Made by a program: the position numbers and the translations under genes. From Fusobacteriia bacterium 4572_74 (GTDB lineage Bacteria; Fusobacteriota; Fusobacteriia; Fusobacteriales; Fusobacteriaceae), in NCBI GenBank assembly GCA_002084825.1, contig NBMF01000003.1, forward strand, positions 1 through 45,870: a stretch of 45,870 bases of DNA, read 5' to 3'. Shown in pieces: positions 19,854 to 29,365 of the stretch. Every line of letters starts with the position of its first letter. The stretch's first letter is position 1. The notes below the pieces were generated by a model, which ran no database searches, was not told the origin of the DNA, and saw nothing but the letters and a program-made list of their open reading frames with translations.

Positions 19854-20978
19854 TTAATAATTTAATAATTTAATTTTAGCTTTTAATTCTTGTATTTTTC
19901 TTTCCTTTTTTATTCCTTTTACATCTTTGAAAGATAATTGATATTCTTTATTTTCATTTAAATTTCCTAGATTAATTCCCAATAATTTAATTTTATTTTC
20001 TAAATTAATCTCCTCAAATAGCTCATCCAATAACTTTTTTAAAGTTTCTATATTTTGAGTGGATATATTCATACTTTTAGATCTAGTTATAGTTTTCCTA
20101 TCTAAATATCTTACTTTTAAAGTTAGAGTTTTTGTATGAAATTTTTGATACTTTAATCTTTTATGAGTTTTTACTAATAAGTTTAGAAATTCAGACCATA
20201 TAAAGTCCATGTCTTCTAAAGGAGTAGAATAAGTCCTCTCATTACTTATAGAATGTGTTTTAGATTCTATAGATACCTTTCTATTATCAACCCCTCTAGA
20301 ATATTCGTAGATCATCTCACCTCTATTATAACCTAATATACTCCTAAGCTCCTGCAGTGACACCTTTAATACATCAGATACTTGTACAATATTTTTCCGA
20401 CCGAGTATTTCCTGGGTTTTTTTTCCTATCCCTGGTATTAGTTTTATCCCCTTATCCGACATAAAATCAGCAAACTCATTTAGATTTCTGATAAATGTCA
20501 CTCCTCCAGGTTTTTTAGCATCACTGGCTAATTTTGCACTGAGTTTATTATACCCTATCCCAATAGAACATGTTAATCCTGTATTTTTAAATATACCTCG
20601 TTGAAATTTTTCAGCAAATATTTCATAGGATGAATATTTTTTTATGATATCTGTAATATCTACAAATCCTTCATCTGAAGCTATAAATTCTACCTTGTTG
20701 GTCAGTTTTAAAACTAAGTTTTTTATCTGTTTGGAAACTCTGCTATACTTTTCTTTATCAACTTTCAAGTATATACCATAGGGGCAGAGTCCTCTAGCTT
20801 TTATCACACTCATTGCAGAGTGTAAACCATATTTTCTAGCTTCATAGTTACAAGTCGTTATAACACTAGTCCCTACAATTACAGGTTTACCACGAAGATT
20901 AGGCTGATCCCTTATCTCTATTGATGCATAAAATGCATCCATATCATAGTGAAGGATAATTTTTTTACTACTTCCCAT
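19854..20978 (-). CDS. dinB: DNA polymerase IV (Y-family)
   Basis: HYDMDAFYASIEIRDQPNLRGKPVIVG, VEFIASDEGFVDIT, SIGIGYNKLSAKLASDAKKPGG. Confidence 0.92.
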   Translation of the reverse strand: MGSSKKIILHYDMDAFYASIEIRDQPNLRGKPVIVGTSVITTCNYEARKYGLHSAMSVIKARGLCPYGIYLKVDKEKYSRVSKQIKNLVLKLTNKVEFIASDEGFVDITDIIKKYSSYEIFAEKFQRGIFKNTGLTCSIGIGYNKLSAKLASDAKKPGGVTFIRNLNEFADFMSDKGIKLIPGIGKKTQEILGRKNIVQVSDVLKVSLQELRSILGYNRGEMIYEYSRGVDNRKVSIESKTHSISNERTYSTPLEDMDFIWSEFLNLLVKTHKRLKYQKFHTKTLTLKVRYLDRKTITRSKSMNISTQNIETLKKLLDELFEEINLENKIKLLGINLGNLNENKEYQLSFKDVKGIKKERKIQELKAKIKLLNY

Positions 20979-21070
20979 ACCCCTTCCTCCTGCTCAACCC
21001 CATAAAATTATTAATAAATATAGAATTATTATAGCATATGACTGGTTACAATGGAAATATCCGAAAAAAA

Positions 21071-21120
21071 GATAATGTCAAGTTGTTGTAGATAAAATAT
21101 ATTTTTATTTTTATCTATAC
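21071..21120 (+). repeat. Dispersed short repeat, copy A
   Basis: GATAATGTCAAGTTGTTGTAGATAAAATATATTTTTATTTTTATCTATAC; shares its first ~30 nt with 26938 and 45773. Confidence 0.6.
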
Positions 21121-21331
21121 TATTTGAAATATAGAAAAAACATTATATAATTTAATTAAGTATATTTTAATAAAACGAGATTTTTATAAGGTATCTACAC
21201 ACCAAAAAAATTATCTCTGATTCTAAGAAAAAATAAAAGTTAAATATTTGAATAACATAAACTAAGTTATAGATACAGTCATAAATATTTCTGCCATTTT
21301 TATTACTGAATATATTTTATTAGAGAGTACC

Positions 21332-21626
21332 ACGAAAAAAACAATTTTTATACTTATGCTATTAATATCACTAGCTACTTTCGGAGCTTCAAACCAACTT
21401 TTATTAGCAACTACCACCAGTGTGAGAGATAGCGGCCTTTTGGATTATGTATTACCTGAATTTCAAAAAGAAACTGGAATTAGTGTTAAACCCATTGCAG
21501 TTGGAACAGGTCGTGCCCTGAAGATGGGAGAAGATGGTGAAGTGGATCACATCTAATGATACTAAAAAACTTGTCTCTACATATGGGGTAGAAGAATTCA
21601 AAATGCCTCTATTCATAGTTGAATAA
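21332..21626 (+). pseudogene. Tungstate ABC transporter binding protein (TupA-like) remnant: start codon ACG, central part deleted
   Basis: (ACG)KKTIFILMLLISLATFGASNQLLLATTTSVRDSGLLDYVLPEFQKETGISVKPIAVGTGRALKMGEDGEVD joined to WITSNDTKKLVSTYGVEEFKMPLFIVE. Confidence 0.83.
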
Positions 21627-21653
21627 CTTTAGATAATAAAAACATACTTAATT

Positions 21654-21705
21654 AAAAAAAGGAGTATCTACCAGTTTTCAGGATAGATATTCCTCTTTTT
21701 TTTTA
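21654..21705. terminator. Intrinsic terminator retained after tupA remnant
   Basis: AAAAAAAGGAGTATCTACC-AGTTTTC-AGGATAGATATTCCTCTTTTTTTTT. Confidence 0.75.
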
Positions 21706-21716
21706 ATTTAATTTCC

Positions 21717-22298
21717 TTATTTCAATATTTTTCTAGCCTCTGTCATCCTTTGACCGACAGTAATCATTATTATCAAGATAAATATAATTATTATAATTTT
21801 TAGATATTGAGGGCACAAAATCATCCCTGAAAAAAATATAAACCCTTCTGTTCTTTCCGCTAAACCTGCTTGATAATAGAAAGATTTTTCACTTACTTTT
21901 GCAGACAATGTTCCCACTGTCAAAAATATAGTCATACTTATTATGATGCTAGAAGTAAGTAATAAAAATAAAAAATTATTTTCTGGATATTTTATAGCCA
22001 TTATCAGTATTATTCCAATTTCTACTATTCTATCAAAGGTGACATCCATAAGTGCCCCAAAAAGATTGGATCCCTTTAATCTGGCAATAGTTCCATCTAC
22101 AGCATCCAAAAATCCTGATATCCATAAAAGAACCACTCCTATCCATGAATAACCTAGATATATAGATAAAGGCACACCAAGCCCCAATAGAAGAGCTATA
22201 ATCGTAACTTCATTGGCACTAACCCCCACTTTTATAAATCCATCTGCAAAATATTTAATTAGTGGTTGTACATATTTTCTCCCATGTGTATCTAACAT
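21717..22298 (-). CDS. CDP-alcohol phosphatidyltransferase (YnjF-like)
   Basis: WISGFLDAVDGTIARLKGSNLFGALMDVTFDRIVEI, CDP-alcohol phosphotransferase motif DGxxAR...GxxxDxxxD. Confidence 0.88.
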   Translation of the reverse strand: MLDTHGRKYVQPLIKYFADGFIKVGVSANEVTIIALLLGLGVPLSIYLGYSWIGVVLLWISGFLDAVDGTIARLKGSNLFGALMDVTFDRIVEIGIILIMAIKYPENNFLFLLLTSSIIISMTIFLTVGTLSAKVSEKSFYYQAGLAERTEGFIFFSGMILCPQYLKIIIIIFILIIMITVGQRMTEARKILK

Positions 22299-22466
22299 CT
22301 CTCCTCCCTTCTTTTATTTTTCAACTTTTTTTCATGAATTATACAATTATTATAAAATCTATAGAACACAGATACTATCTGATGTATATACGGATATTTA
22401 AAGTTACTTCGCGATTATTAAAATTAATTTGTTCGCGTTAATTCGTGCTATTCGTACTATTCATGA

Positions 22467-23240
22467 TTAAATCTTAGTCATTTTTTTCAATACAAGCTTT
22501 ATACCCAGTTCAAATAATAAAATTCCAACAACATTAAAAAAAATAAATAGAATGGCATATACTGCCCCGATTATCTTATCTCCACTGCTTAAATATGGAA
22601 ACATCAATATTGGAAGAGTAATTATCTCTCCTCCACCTATAAGAAAGGTTAAGACATATTCCGACAAAGATATCAATATAGATATTGTTGATCCAATCAA
22701 TATTCCAGGGAGTAGTATTGGCAGAATAATATACCTATACATCTGAATTTTTGAAACACCATCAATAAGTGCAGATTCTTCCAACCCTTTAGGGAACCCT
22801 TTGAAACTACCATAAAGGCTGAGGAGTACATAAGGAAAACTAGGTATTATATTGACCAAGATCACTCCTAATAAATTATCTGTTAATCCATAGATTATCA
22901 TACTGTGATGGATCCCTAATACAGATGACAAGGATGGAACTATTAGAGGAGCGAATAAAATTATCATATAGATCCCTTTGAATCTACTTTTTTTTCTGAA
23001 TAAAAATTTAGCTGCAGGTATAGCTAAAAACAGATTGATTATAGCCACGGTATAAGCAATCAATAAGTTATATCCCATTCCAATCCACGTGGATCTATTT
23101 TTTAATACATATTCATATCCATCTATGGAATAATTAGAAGGCAGTATCTCTCCAAATCTCCATCCAGTAGATATTGAACCTAGAATTAAAGGAATAAATG
23201 GAAATAAAATTGCTAATATAAAGACCAATCCTGCTATCAT
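22467..23240 (-). CDS. ABC transporter permease (YnjC C-half-like)
   Basis: Six-TM permease with EESALIDGVSKIQMYRYIILPILLPG (EAA loop). Confidence 0.85.
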   Translation of the reverse strand: MIAGLVFILAILFPFIPLILGSISTGWRFGEILPSNYSIDGYEYVLKNRSTWIGMGYNLLIAYTVAIINLFLAIPAAKFLFRKKSRFKGIYMIILFAPLIVPSLSSVLGIHHSMIIYGLTDNLLGVILVNIIPSFPYVLLSLYGSFKGFPKGLEESALIDGVSKIQMYRYIILPILLPGILIGSTISILISLSEYVLTFLIGGGEIITLPILMFPYLSSGDKIIGAVYAILFIFFNVVGILLFELGIKLVLKKMTKI

Positions 23241-23242
23241 AA

Positions 23243-24118
23243 TTATTTTTCTAATTCTAATTCCACCCTTTCTCCCAGTGATCTATTTAATTTATAAATA
23301 ATTAGTGCCACACTGGCTGTTAACAATATAATTATACTATTTATTACCATTACTTCTTCCCTATGAGTTATACTATTCCTAGCATATTTTTCATAGGCTA
23401 AGACTGGAAGAGTCCTAGGATAAGTTACTCCCAAAAGATATGGAACCTCAAATGAAGCAAATATATGAGCAAAAACGACAAATAACGAACTCAAATAGAT
23501 AGGAAAAATTATTGGCAAGACTACCTCTTTAAAAAAATGATATCTATTTACTCCATATACTTTAGCTACATCCAGCCATTCATTATTTATTTTTATCATA
23601 GTTGAATAGACCATGAGAATCACAAATGGACTGGCTTTCCATCCATAGGTCAATATGATTGAATATCCATAACTCTCATTGACTAAAATTGGAAATTCAT
23701 TCATCTTATGAATCCATCCTATTCTATAGCATAGAGTAGAAATAATACCACTTTGCCCAATTAGAGTAGAGATCATATATCCTCCTAAAAGATATGGGAT
23801 ATACATAGGTGAAAGAAAAAACATCTTTATCCCGTTTAATTTTGCTAGGCCTACTTCTGTACTGATAAGATAGAGAATATATATCCCCAAAAGAGATATT
23901 ATCCCAACTAAAATTATAGAGAATATACTTAATTTAGTTGTATAAACCAAAGAATTTAAAAATTCTCCCTTAGTTATTACTTTTTTCAATAATTTATAAT
24001 CAAATATTTGTTGGAAAGACTTTAATATTCCACTCCAAAATAATACCAACATCACAACGATACTAGGTAAGATTCCTAGATGTTTCTTAACTTTTTGCCA
24101 CTTTTTCATACCATTCAT
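23243..24118 (-). CDS. ABC transporter permease (YnjC N-half-like)
   Basis: Six-TM permease with DVAKVYGVNRYHFFKEVVLPIIFPIYLSS (EAA loop). Confidence 0.85.
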   Translation of the reverse strand: MNGMKKWQKVKKHLGILPSIVVMLVLFWSGILKSFQQIFDYKLLKKVITKGEFLNSLVYTTKLSIFSIILVGIISLLGIYILYLISTEVGLAKLNGIKMFFLSPMYIPYLLGGYMISTLIGQSGIISTLCYRIGWIHKMNEFPILVNESYGYSIILTYGWKASPFVILMVYSTMIKINNEWLDVAKVYGVNRYHFFKEVVLPIIFPIYLSSLFVVFAHIFASFEVPYLLGVTYPRTLPVLAYEKYARNSITHREEVMVINSIIILLTASVALIIYKLNRSLGERVELELEK

Positions 24119-25208
24119 CTTTTATCCCTTCTGTTACCTCTGGAGATAATTCCTCCAATTGAGGTGTAAACAACTCTTCCTTTAATTTTTGGGTAACGGC
24201 TCCATCTCCCCAGACTGAAGACTTCATCTTTTCCTCTTGAGGATCGTTTGAGATCATATAGTTTATAAAAACCAAAGCTGCTTCTGGATTTTGTGTATTT
24301 TTTGCTATAGTCAAATAGTGATTATTTGTAAAACTCCCCACATTCATTACATATGGATACGCATTTTTAGGAAATTCTCCTAATGCTACTTTATTTTCTA
24401 CAATACTAGGAGTATAACTGATAGAAAAATCTACTTCTCCACTAGCAAATAACTCGTGATTTCTTTCTGAAGATTCAGGATATGTTTTCCCTTCTCTCCA
24501 TAGATATGGTTTTATTTTATTTAAGTAGTCCCATACCGGTCCCATCTCACTCACTGTAAAATCAGTTCTTCCCAATATATCTACTGCCAGTGTCCTTATA
24601 AAGGCGTTTCCTACAAAATCATTGGGATTAGAATAGGTAAATCTCCCTGGATTTTTTATTACCCATGATCTTAGTTCTGCTGCTGTTCTAGGATGATTTT
24701 TCACATCTGTTATCATTATAAAATTAGCTTGTCCCAGAGGTGTTTCTAGTCCGTCAACTGGTTCGCCAAAATCACTCCTAAGAGCATTTGGGTCAACTTC
24801 TTCTATATTTGGTAATTTAGAGTTAATCTTTCCTAATAAAATTCCATTAATTTTAGCAAATTTAAAATTTTCTCCATTGAGCCAAATAACATCGGTACTC
24901 CCATTTGTTTTATTAGCCTCTTTTTCTATAACCAATTTATTCAGAGGTTGTCTGATATCTGTAACCGGTACCCTTTTTAAAGTTATATTATATTCTTTCT
25001 TCAAATTAGGAGCTATAAATTCGTCATAATATTTATTTATCTCCTTACTTCCACCCCACATTGTTATAGAAACACTTTGACCATCAGCATTTTTTATAAT
25101 CTCTTCCCAGCTCATATCCAAAACATTTTTCTTTGATACTTCATTTTTTTCCCCACAACCTATCAATAAAAAACTTACTAATATTAATAAAAATATTAAT
25201 TTTTTCAT
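24087..25208 (-). CDS. ABC transporter substrate-binding lipoprotein (YnjB-like)
   Basis: Lipobox LLIGCG; SVTMWGGSKEINKYYDEFIAPNLKKEYNITLKRVPVTDI; start at ATG 25208. Confidence 0.83.
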   Translation of the reverse strand: MKKLIFLLILVSFLLIGCGEKNEVSKKNVLDMSWEEIIKNADGQSVSITMWGGSKEINKYYDEFIAPNLKKEYNITLKRVPVTDIRQPLNKLVIEKEANKTNGSTDVIWLNGENFKFAKINGILLGKINSKLPNIEEVDPNALRSDFGEPVDGLETPLGQANFIMITDVKNHPRTAAELRSWVIKNPGRFTYSNPNDFVGNAFIRTLAVDILGRTDFTVSEMGPVWDYLNKIKPYLWREGKTYPESSERNHELFASGEVDFSISYTPSIVENKVALGEFPKNAYPYVMNVGSFTNNHYLTIAKNTQNPEAALVFINYMISNDPQEEKMKSSVWGDGAVTQKLKEELFTPQLEELSPEVTEGIKDEWYEKVAKS

Positions 25209-25415
25209 ATCTTTCCTCCCAAAAATAATCATATTCTTTTCATTATTATAACATAATTATATTATTATATTCTGTATACTTTTTTTCTAAAATAAATATT
25301 TATATTACATTCATTAAAATAATATTTGCCCGCCAAAGGCGAGCAAACTTCTTAACTTTAAATAAATATAATATTTTTTTATATTTAAAACAAACATCCG
25401 ATTTTCCCTTTAATA

Positions 25416-26552
25416 TTATCTTCTTTTATTTAACTCTTTTTTAGATTTAAATCTATTCATCCATTGTTTAACTGGATCTTGAGACCTTTTTTCTGCTGAA
25501 GTCTTTATATATTTATCTCCGAATATTAAATCTAAAATATGTACCGAATCTTTTCCTGCTGTTTCCATAGATTCCCTGCATGCAGCACAATAACTTACTA
25601 CATGATCCGTCTTATATTCTTTTCCCCTCTCAGTTAGAACTGCACGGGCTACTTCTGGATTAGCAGGCATTACCATCCCTCCAAATCCACAACATTTTGT
25701 ATTTTCTCTGGTATTTTTAGGTTCTTCAATTTTGTACTCCATTTGATCTAATATCCATCTAATGCCGTCTTGGATTTCCTTGTTTTCTCTAGTAGAACAA
25801 GAATCATGAATACCAAATACTATATCTGAATCTTTTCCTATTCCTAGAGCATGTTCTGGCAGTCCTAATTCAGGTAATATCTCCCACAAAGATTTTACTC
25901 TTTGATTGGGGCTATTTTCTTTAAAGATCTTATAACATGATTGACATGCTACGATAATTTCCTCTGCTCCTGTATCATCTATATCTTTTTGAACTTTAGC
26001 ATACCTTTTTTTAAAAGCCTCTATTTGCCCTAGAGATTTTGTCGGTTTCCCGCAACATTTTAAGACCGATCCTATCTCTCCATTATATTTTTCTTGCAAA
26101 AAATCCAATATATTTCCCACTGCTTTTGAATTATAAGAAGGTAAAGAACACCCTGGAAAAAATATTCTTTTAGTTTTATTTCCTTTAGGAGCTTTATTGA
26201 CCGTATTAAATAAATTTGAATATCCTAAATATTGGTGAGCTTCTATTGCTCTATGACCTTTCATAGGTGATTTACCATTATTTTCTTTTATTTTTAGAAT
26301 TCTACTTTCCATAAAAATATCTTGTATTCTATAATTTTTTGGACAGGCAATTGTACATCGGTTACACATATTACATGAGTATACCATTTTATCCGGTATT
26401 TCATTTTTTACTATACAATTTTTAAGAATTTCTTTAGGGTTTTCTCCAAATTCATTTAACATTACACAGATTTTCATACAAGGTTTAGATTTACATTCTA
26501 AACAACCATCGATTATTTCTTCCATTTTTTCTCTGAGGTTTTCAGGGATCAT
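25416..26552 (-). CDS. CCG-domain (Fe-S)-binding protein, GlcF/HdrD-like
   Basis: CLECKSKPCMKIC and CNMCNRCTIACP clusters; two CCG modules (CCGKPTKS...CQSC; CCGFGGMVMP...CAAC). Confidence 0.9.
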   Translation of the reverse strand: MIPENLREKMEEIIDGCLECKSKPCMKICVMLNEFGENPKEILKNCIVKNEIPDKMVYSCNMCNRCTIACPKNYRIQDIFMESRILKIKENNGKSPMKGHRAIEAHQYLGYSNLFNTVNKAPKGNKTKRIFFPGCSLPSYNSKAVGNILDFLQEKYNGEIGSVLKCCGKPTKSLGQIEAFKKRYAKVQKDIDDTGAEEIIVACQSCYKIFKENSPNQRVKSLWEILPELGLPEHALGIGKDSDIVFGIHDSCSTRENKEIQDGIRWILDQMEYKIEEPKNTRENTKCCGFGGMVMPANPEVARAVLTERGKEYKTDHVVSYCAACRESMETAGKDSVHILDLIFGDKYIKTSAEKRSQDPVKQWMNRFKSKKELNKRR

Positions 26553-26587
26553 AATTTTCTCCTATTCTCTATTTTTTTCTTTTTTTT

Positions 26588-26935
26588 TTAATTTATATCT
26601 TTTACATCTATTATATCTTTTAGTTGTTTTTTATCATTCCAAACTTTTTTAAATAAAAATATTAATATACTTATTGCAAATAACAATAGTAATCCCATTA
26701 CTATTGTTTTGGTTGTACCTATTAACACACTCCCAATATATGAATAAATTATTGTTGCTGGGAGCTGTCCTATGCCAGCAGCATAACTAACAATATCAAA
26801 AGAAATAAACGGCGACAAACGTACTATTAATATAGTATATTTCCCATATCTACAAAAAAATTATTTATACTATTCAATGCATATTTACCAGTTAATTTTG
26901 TTATAACTATTCTACCATAAAACTTTGCTATAAAG
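26588..26935 (-). pseudogene. VTT/TVP38 (SNARE-associated, DedA superfamily) membrane protein remnant
   Basis: AKFYGRIVITKLTGKYALNSINNFF, then (frameshift) RYGKYTILIVRLSPFISFDIVSYAAG joined directly to IGQLPATIIYSYIG; N-terminus absent. Confidence 0.72.
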
Positions 26936-26937
26936 AA

Positions 26938-26988
26938 GATAGTGTCAAGTTGTTATAGATAAAATTTAAATCTTAATTTTATTATAAG
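26938..26988 (+). repeat. Dispersed short repeat, copy B
   Basis: GATAGTGTCAAGTTGTTATAGATAAAATTTAAATCTTAATTTTATTATAAG. Confidence 0.65.
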
Positions 26989-27418
26989 TCATATCTATAT
27001 GTGGAATTCCATCTTCTAAATAAACATCAGAGACTACTTCAAAACCTAAACTTTCATAAAAATTTCTCAAATAATTCTGTGCTCCTATGGTTATTTTTTC
27101 TTCATTCCATTTATTGATTATATAATCCATTCCTGTTTGGATAATTTTTCTAGCTAAACCTTTACCCCTTGCTTCAGAAGTCACTAGAACTCTACCAATA
27201 GAAGCATTATCATATGAAATCCCTGGTTTTATAACTCTCAGATAAGCTATAATATTATTATCTTCTTCGATCATAATATGAATAGATTCTATATCTTTTT
27301 CATCTACATCGTTATATACACAATTTTGTTCTACTACAAAAACCTCTGATCTTATCTTCAGTATTTTATACACTTCCCTACCTGTGAGTTCGTCAAATTT
27401 TTTAATCTCTAAATTCAT
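26966..27418 (-). CDS. GNAT acetyltransferase (ElaA-like)
   Basis: ILKIRSEVFVVEQNCVYNDVDEKD...GRVLVTSEARGKGLARKII...NFYESLGFE. Confidence 0.87.
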   Translation of the reverse strand: MNLEIKKFDELTGREVYKILKIRSEVFVVEQNCVYNDVDEKDIESIHIMIEEDNNIIAYLRVIKPGISYDNASIGRVLVTSEARGKGLARKIIQTGMDYIINKWNEEKITIGAQNYLRNFYESLGFEVVSDVYLEDGIPHIDMTYNKIKI

Positions 27419-27421
27419 CTT

Positions 27422-27874
27422 TTAATATCTCCTTTTATTTCCTTTTTTGATATCTTTCCAATCTTTTTCAATATTTGTTCTCATCTTATATAAAAGTTCA
27501 AAAACCATTTTTTTTTCTTCTGTACTCATTCCCTCCATAGCTGAACGTACTGTGTATTCTTCTTCTTTTTGGAGAAAAGGATAAATTTCTTTTCCTTTGG
27601 GTGTACAGTAGAGTTTCAGCTCTTTTTTATTGTTTTTGCTCTTTGTTTTTTTTATTAATTCCATTTCTACCAGTTTTTTTATTGTCTTAGCTGCAGTGGT
27701 TCTATCTACCTTGAGCATATCAGCGACTCTTTCTTGTATAATTCCTGGATTTTCATATATTCTTACTAAATAAAGATACTGTCCCTTGGCAAGGTTAATT
27801 TTCTTAAATTCAATATCGCTTATAGTCGCGGTACATCGGGCTATCATTCCGATCTCTCTAAATGTTTTCTTCAT
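27422..27874 (-). CDS. MarR-family transcriptional regulator
   Basis: ERVADMLKVDRTTAAKTIKKLVEMELIKKTKSKNNKKELKLYCTPKGKEI winged helix. Confidence 0.88.
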   Translation of the reverse strand: MKKTFREIGMIARCTATISDIEFKKINLAKGQYLYLVRIYENPGIIQERVADMLKVDRTTAAKTIKKLVEMELIKKTKSKNNKKELKLYCTPKGKEIYPFLQKEEEYTVRSAMEGMSTEEKKMVFELLYKMRTNIEKDWKDIKKGNKRRY

Positions 27875-28109
27875 GAAATCTCCTTGTATAATGAAATAGA
27901 GCTATATACGTACTATTTCTAGTTTATTTATTTTTATTTATAAAGATAAGATATCATGTTTTTGTTGAATTTTCAATAAAAATTATATTTGATATGTTAA
28001 ACTTGAAAAAAATAAGATAAAATTTTTTTTAATTTAAAGTTTGAATCTGTAGTTATTGAGAAACAAACTTTGATATGTTACTATGTTATAAAAGAAATAG
28101 GAGGATTAT

Positions 28110-29000
28110 ATGCAGAAAATAATATTAGATTGCGATCCAGGAATGGACGATGCTTTAGCCATCATAACTGGTTTAGCAGATAAGAACATAAATATACTTG
28201 GAATAACAACAGTTGCTGGAAATGTAGAACTTTCTCACACAATGAGAAATGCATCAAATCTTTTAAAATATTTAAATAATGATATAGATGTATATAGCGG
28301 TTTAGAAAAACCATTATCGAGAGACTTATATACAGCAACAGAATTTCATGGAGAAACAGGGATGGGAGATATAGAGTTACCCAGTTCATCTAAAAAAATT
28401 TCTAAAAAGTATGAAGAATTTTATTTGAAATGTGCTAAAAAATATCCTAAAGAAGTTGAATTAGTTGCCGTCGGGCCCTTAACAAATGTTGCTAATGCAT
28501 TGGTTAAATATCCAGAATTAAAAAAACTTTTAAAAGGAATAACTATTATGGGGGGATCACTTTGTGGTGGGAATATAACTCCCTATGCAGAGTTTAATAT
28601 ATTTGTTGATCCAGAGGCAGCTAATATAGTATTTAATTCAGGGATGGAAATAAAAATGATAGGATTGGATGCTACTATGAAGGGAGAGTTCGCTTCTGAT
28701 GAATTAGAGGATATCAGAAAATCTGATTCTAAATACGGCAGGGTAACTATGGAAATATTTGATTCAATGTTTAGAGTAAGAGAAAAAATTGGGATGACAA
28801 GTGTGGTGTTTCACGATACAATAGCTTTGATCTCAGTGGTATATAAGGATGCTTTTAAATTTGAAGAAAAACAAATATTGGTTGAAACAGATGAGAAAAG
28901 GGGAAAAACTACTGAAAATATCAAAGGTGGTAAAATCTTGGTAGCTGTTGATTTTAATAAAAAATGGTTTAAAAAATATTTGATTGAAACATTAAAATAA
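28110..29000 (+). CDS. Inosine/uridine-preferring nucleoside hydrolase
   Basis: IILDCDPGMDDALAIITGL signature; VAVGPLTNVANAL; ITIMGGS. Confidence 0.94.
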   Translation: MQKIILDCDPGMDDALAIITGLADKNINILGITTVAGNVELSHTMRNASNLLKYLNNDIDVYSGLEKPLSRDLYTATEFHGETGMGDIELPSSSKKISKKYEEFYLKCAKKYPKEVELVAVGPLTNVANALVKYPELKKLLKGITIMGGSLCGGNITPYAEFNIFVDPEAANIVFNSGMEIKMIGLDATMKGEFASDELEDIRKSDSKYGRVTMEIFDSMFRVREKIGMTSVVFHDTIALISVVYKDAFKFEEKQILVETDEKRGKTTENIKGGKILVAVDFNKKWFKKYLIETLK

Positions 29001-29013
29001 ATAAAAAGACAGA

Positions 29014-29198
29014 ATTTATGTAGATCTTATCTATAGGAGAAGTACTTTTTAGTTCAATAGATAAATATAAATCTGGAACAGGATGGCCTAGTTTTACAAA
29101 ACCATTGATTCCAGAAAATATTGTAGAAAAAGAAGATACTAAGTTATTTAGAAAAAGAAGGCTATGGTGAATTTAAAAAATTATTTAAAGATAAATAG
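29014..29198 (+). pseudogene. Peptide methionine sulfoxide reductase B (MsrB) remnant
   Basis: IYVDLI, then (shift) [35 protein letters not shown], then (other frame) [17 protein letters not shown]. Confidence 0.85.
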
Positions 29199-29248
29199 TA
29201 TTTAAGCAACATTTTAATATTTTTTTCATATAAGTTATTTATGTGAAT

Positions 29249-29290
29249 TTCTAGAAAGAGGTGGATTTTTTAAATCCGCCTCTTTTATTT
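29249..29290 (+). terminator. Intrinsic terminator after msrB remnant
   Basis: AAAGAGGTGGATTTTTTAAATCCGCCTCTTTTATTTTC. Confidence 0.8.
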
Positions 29291-29365
29291 TCTTTATTAA
29301 GACTGTTTACATTGAATTAACGTGGAAAAAATGTTAAAATGAAAAAAAATATGGGAGGTAATAAG

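Noticed and set aside
25328-25352. Hairpin TTTGCCCGCCAAAGGCGAGCAAA as terminator or repeat
   Set aside because: Short stem with a mismatch, no clear T-run, single copy seen; left uncalled.
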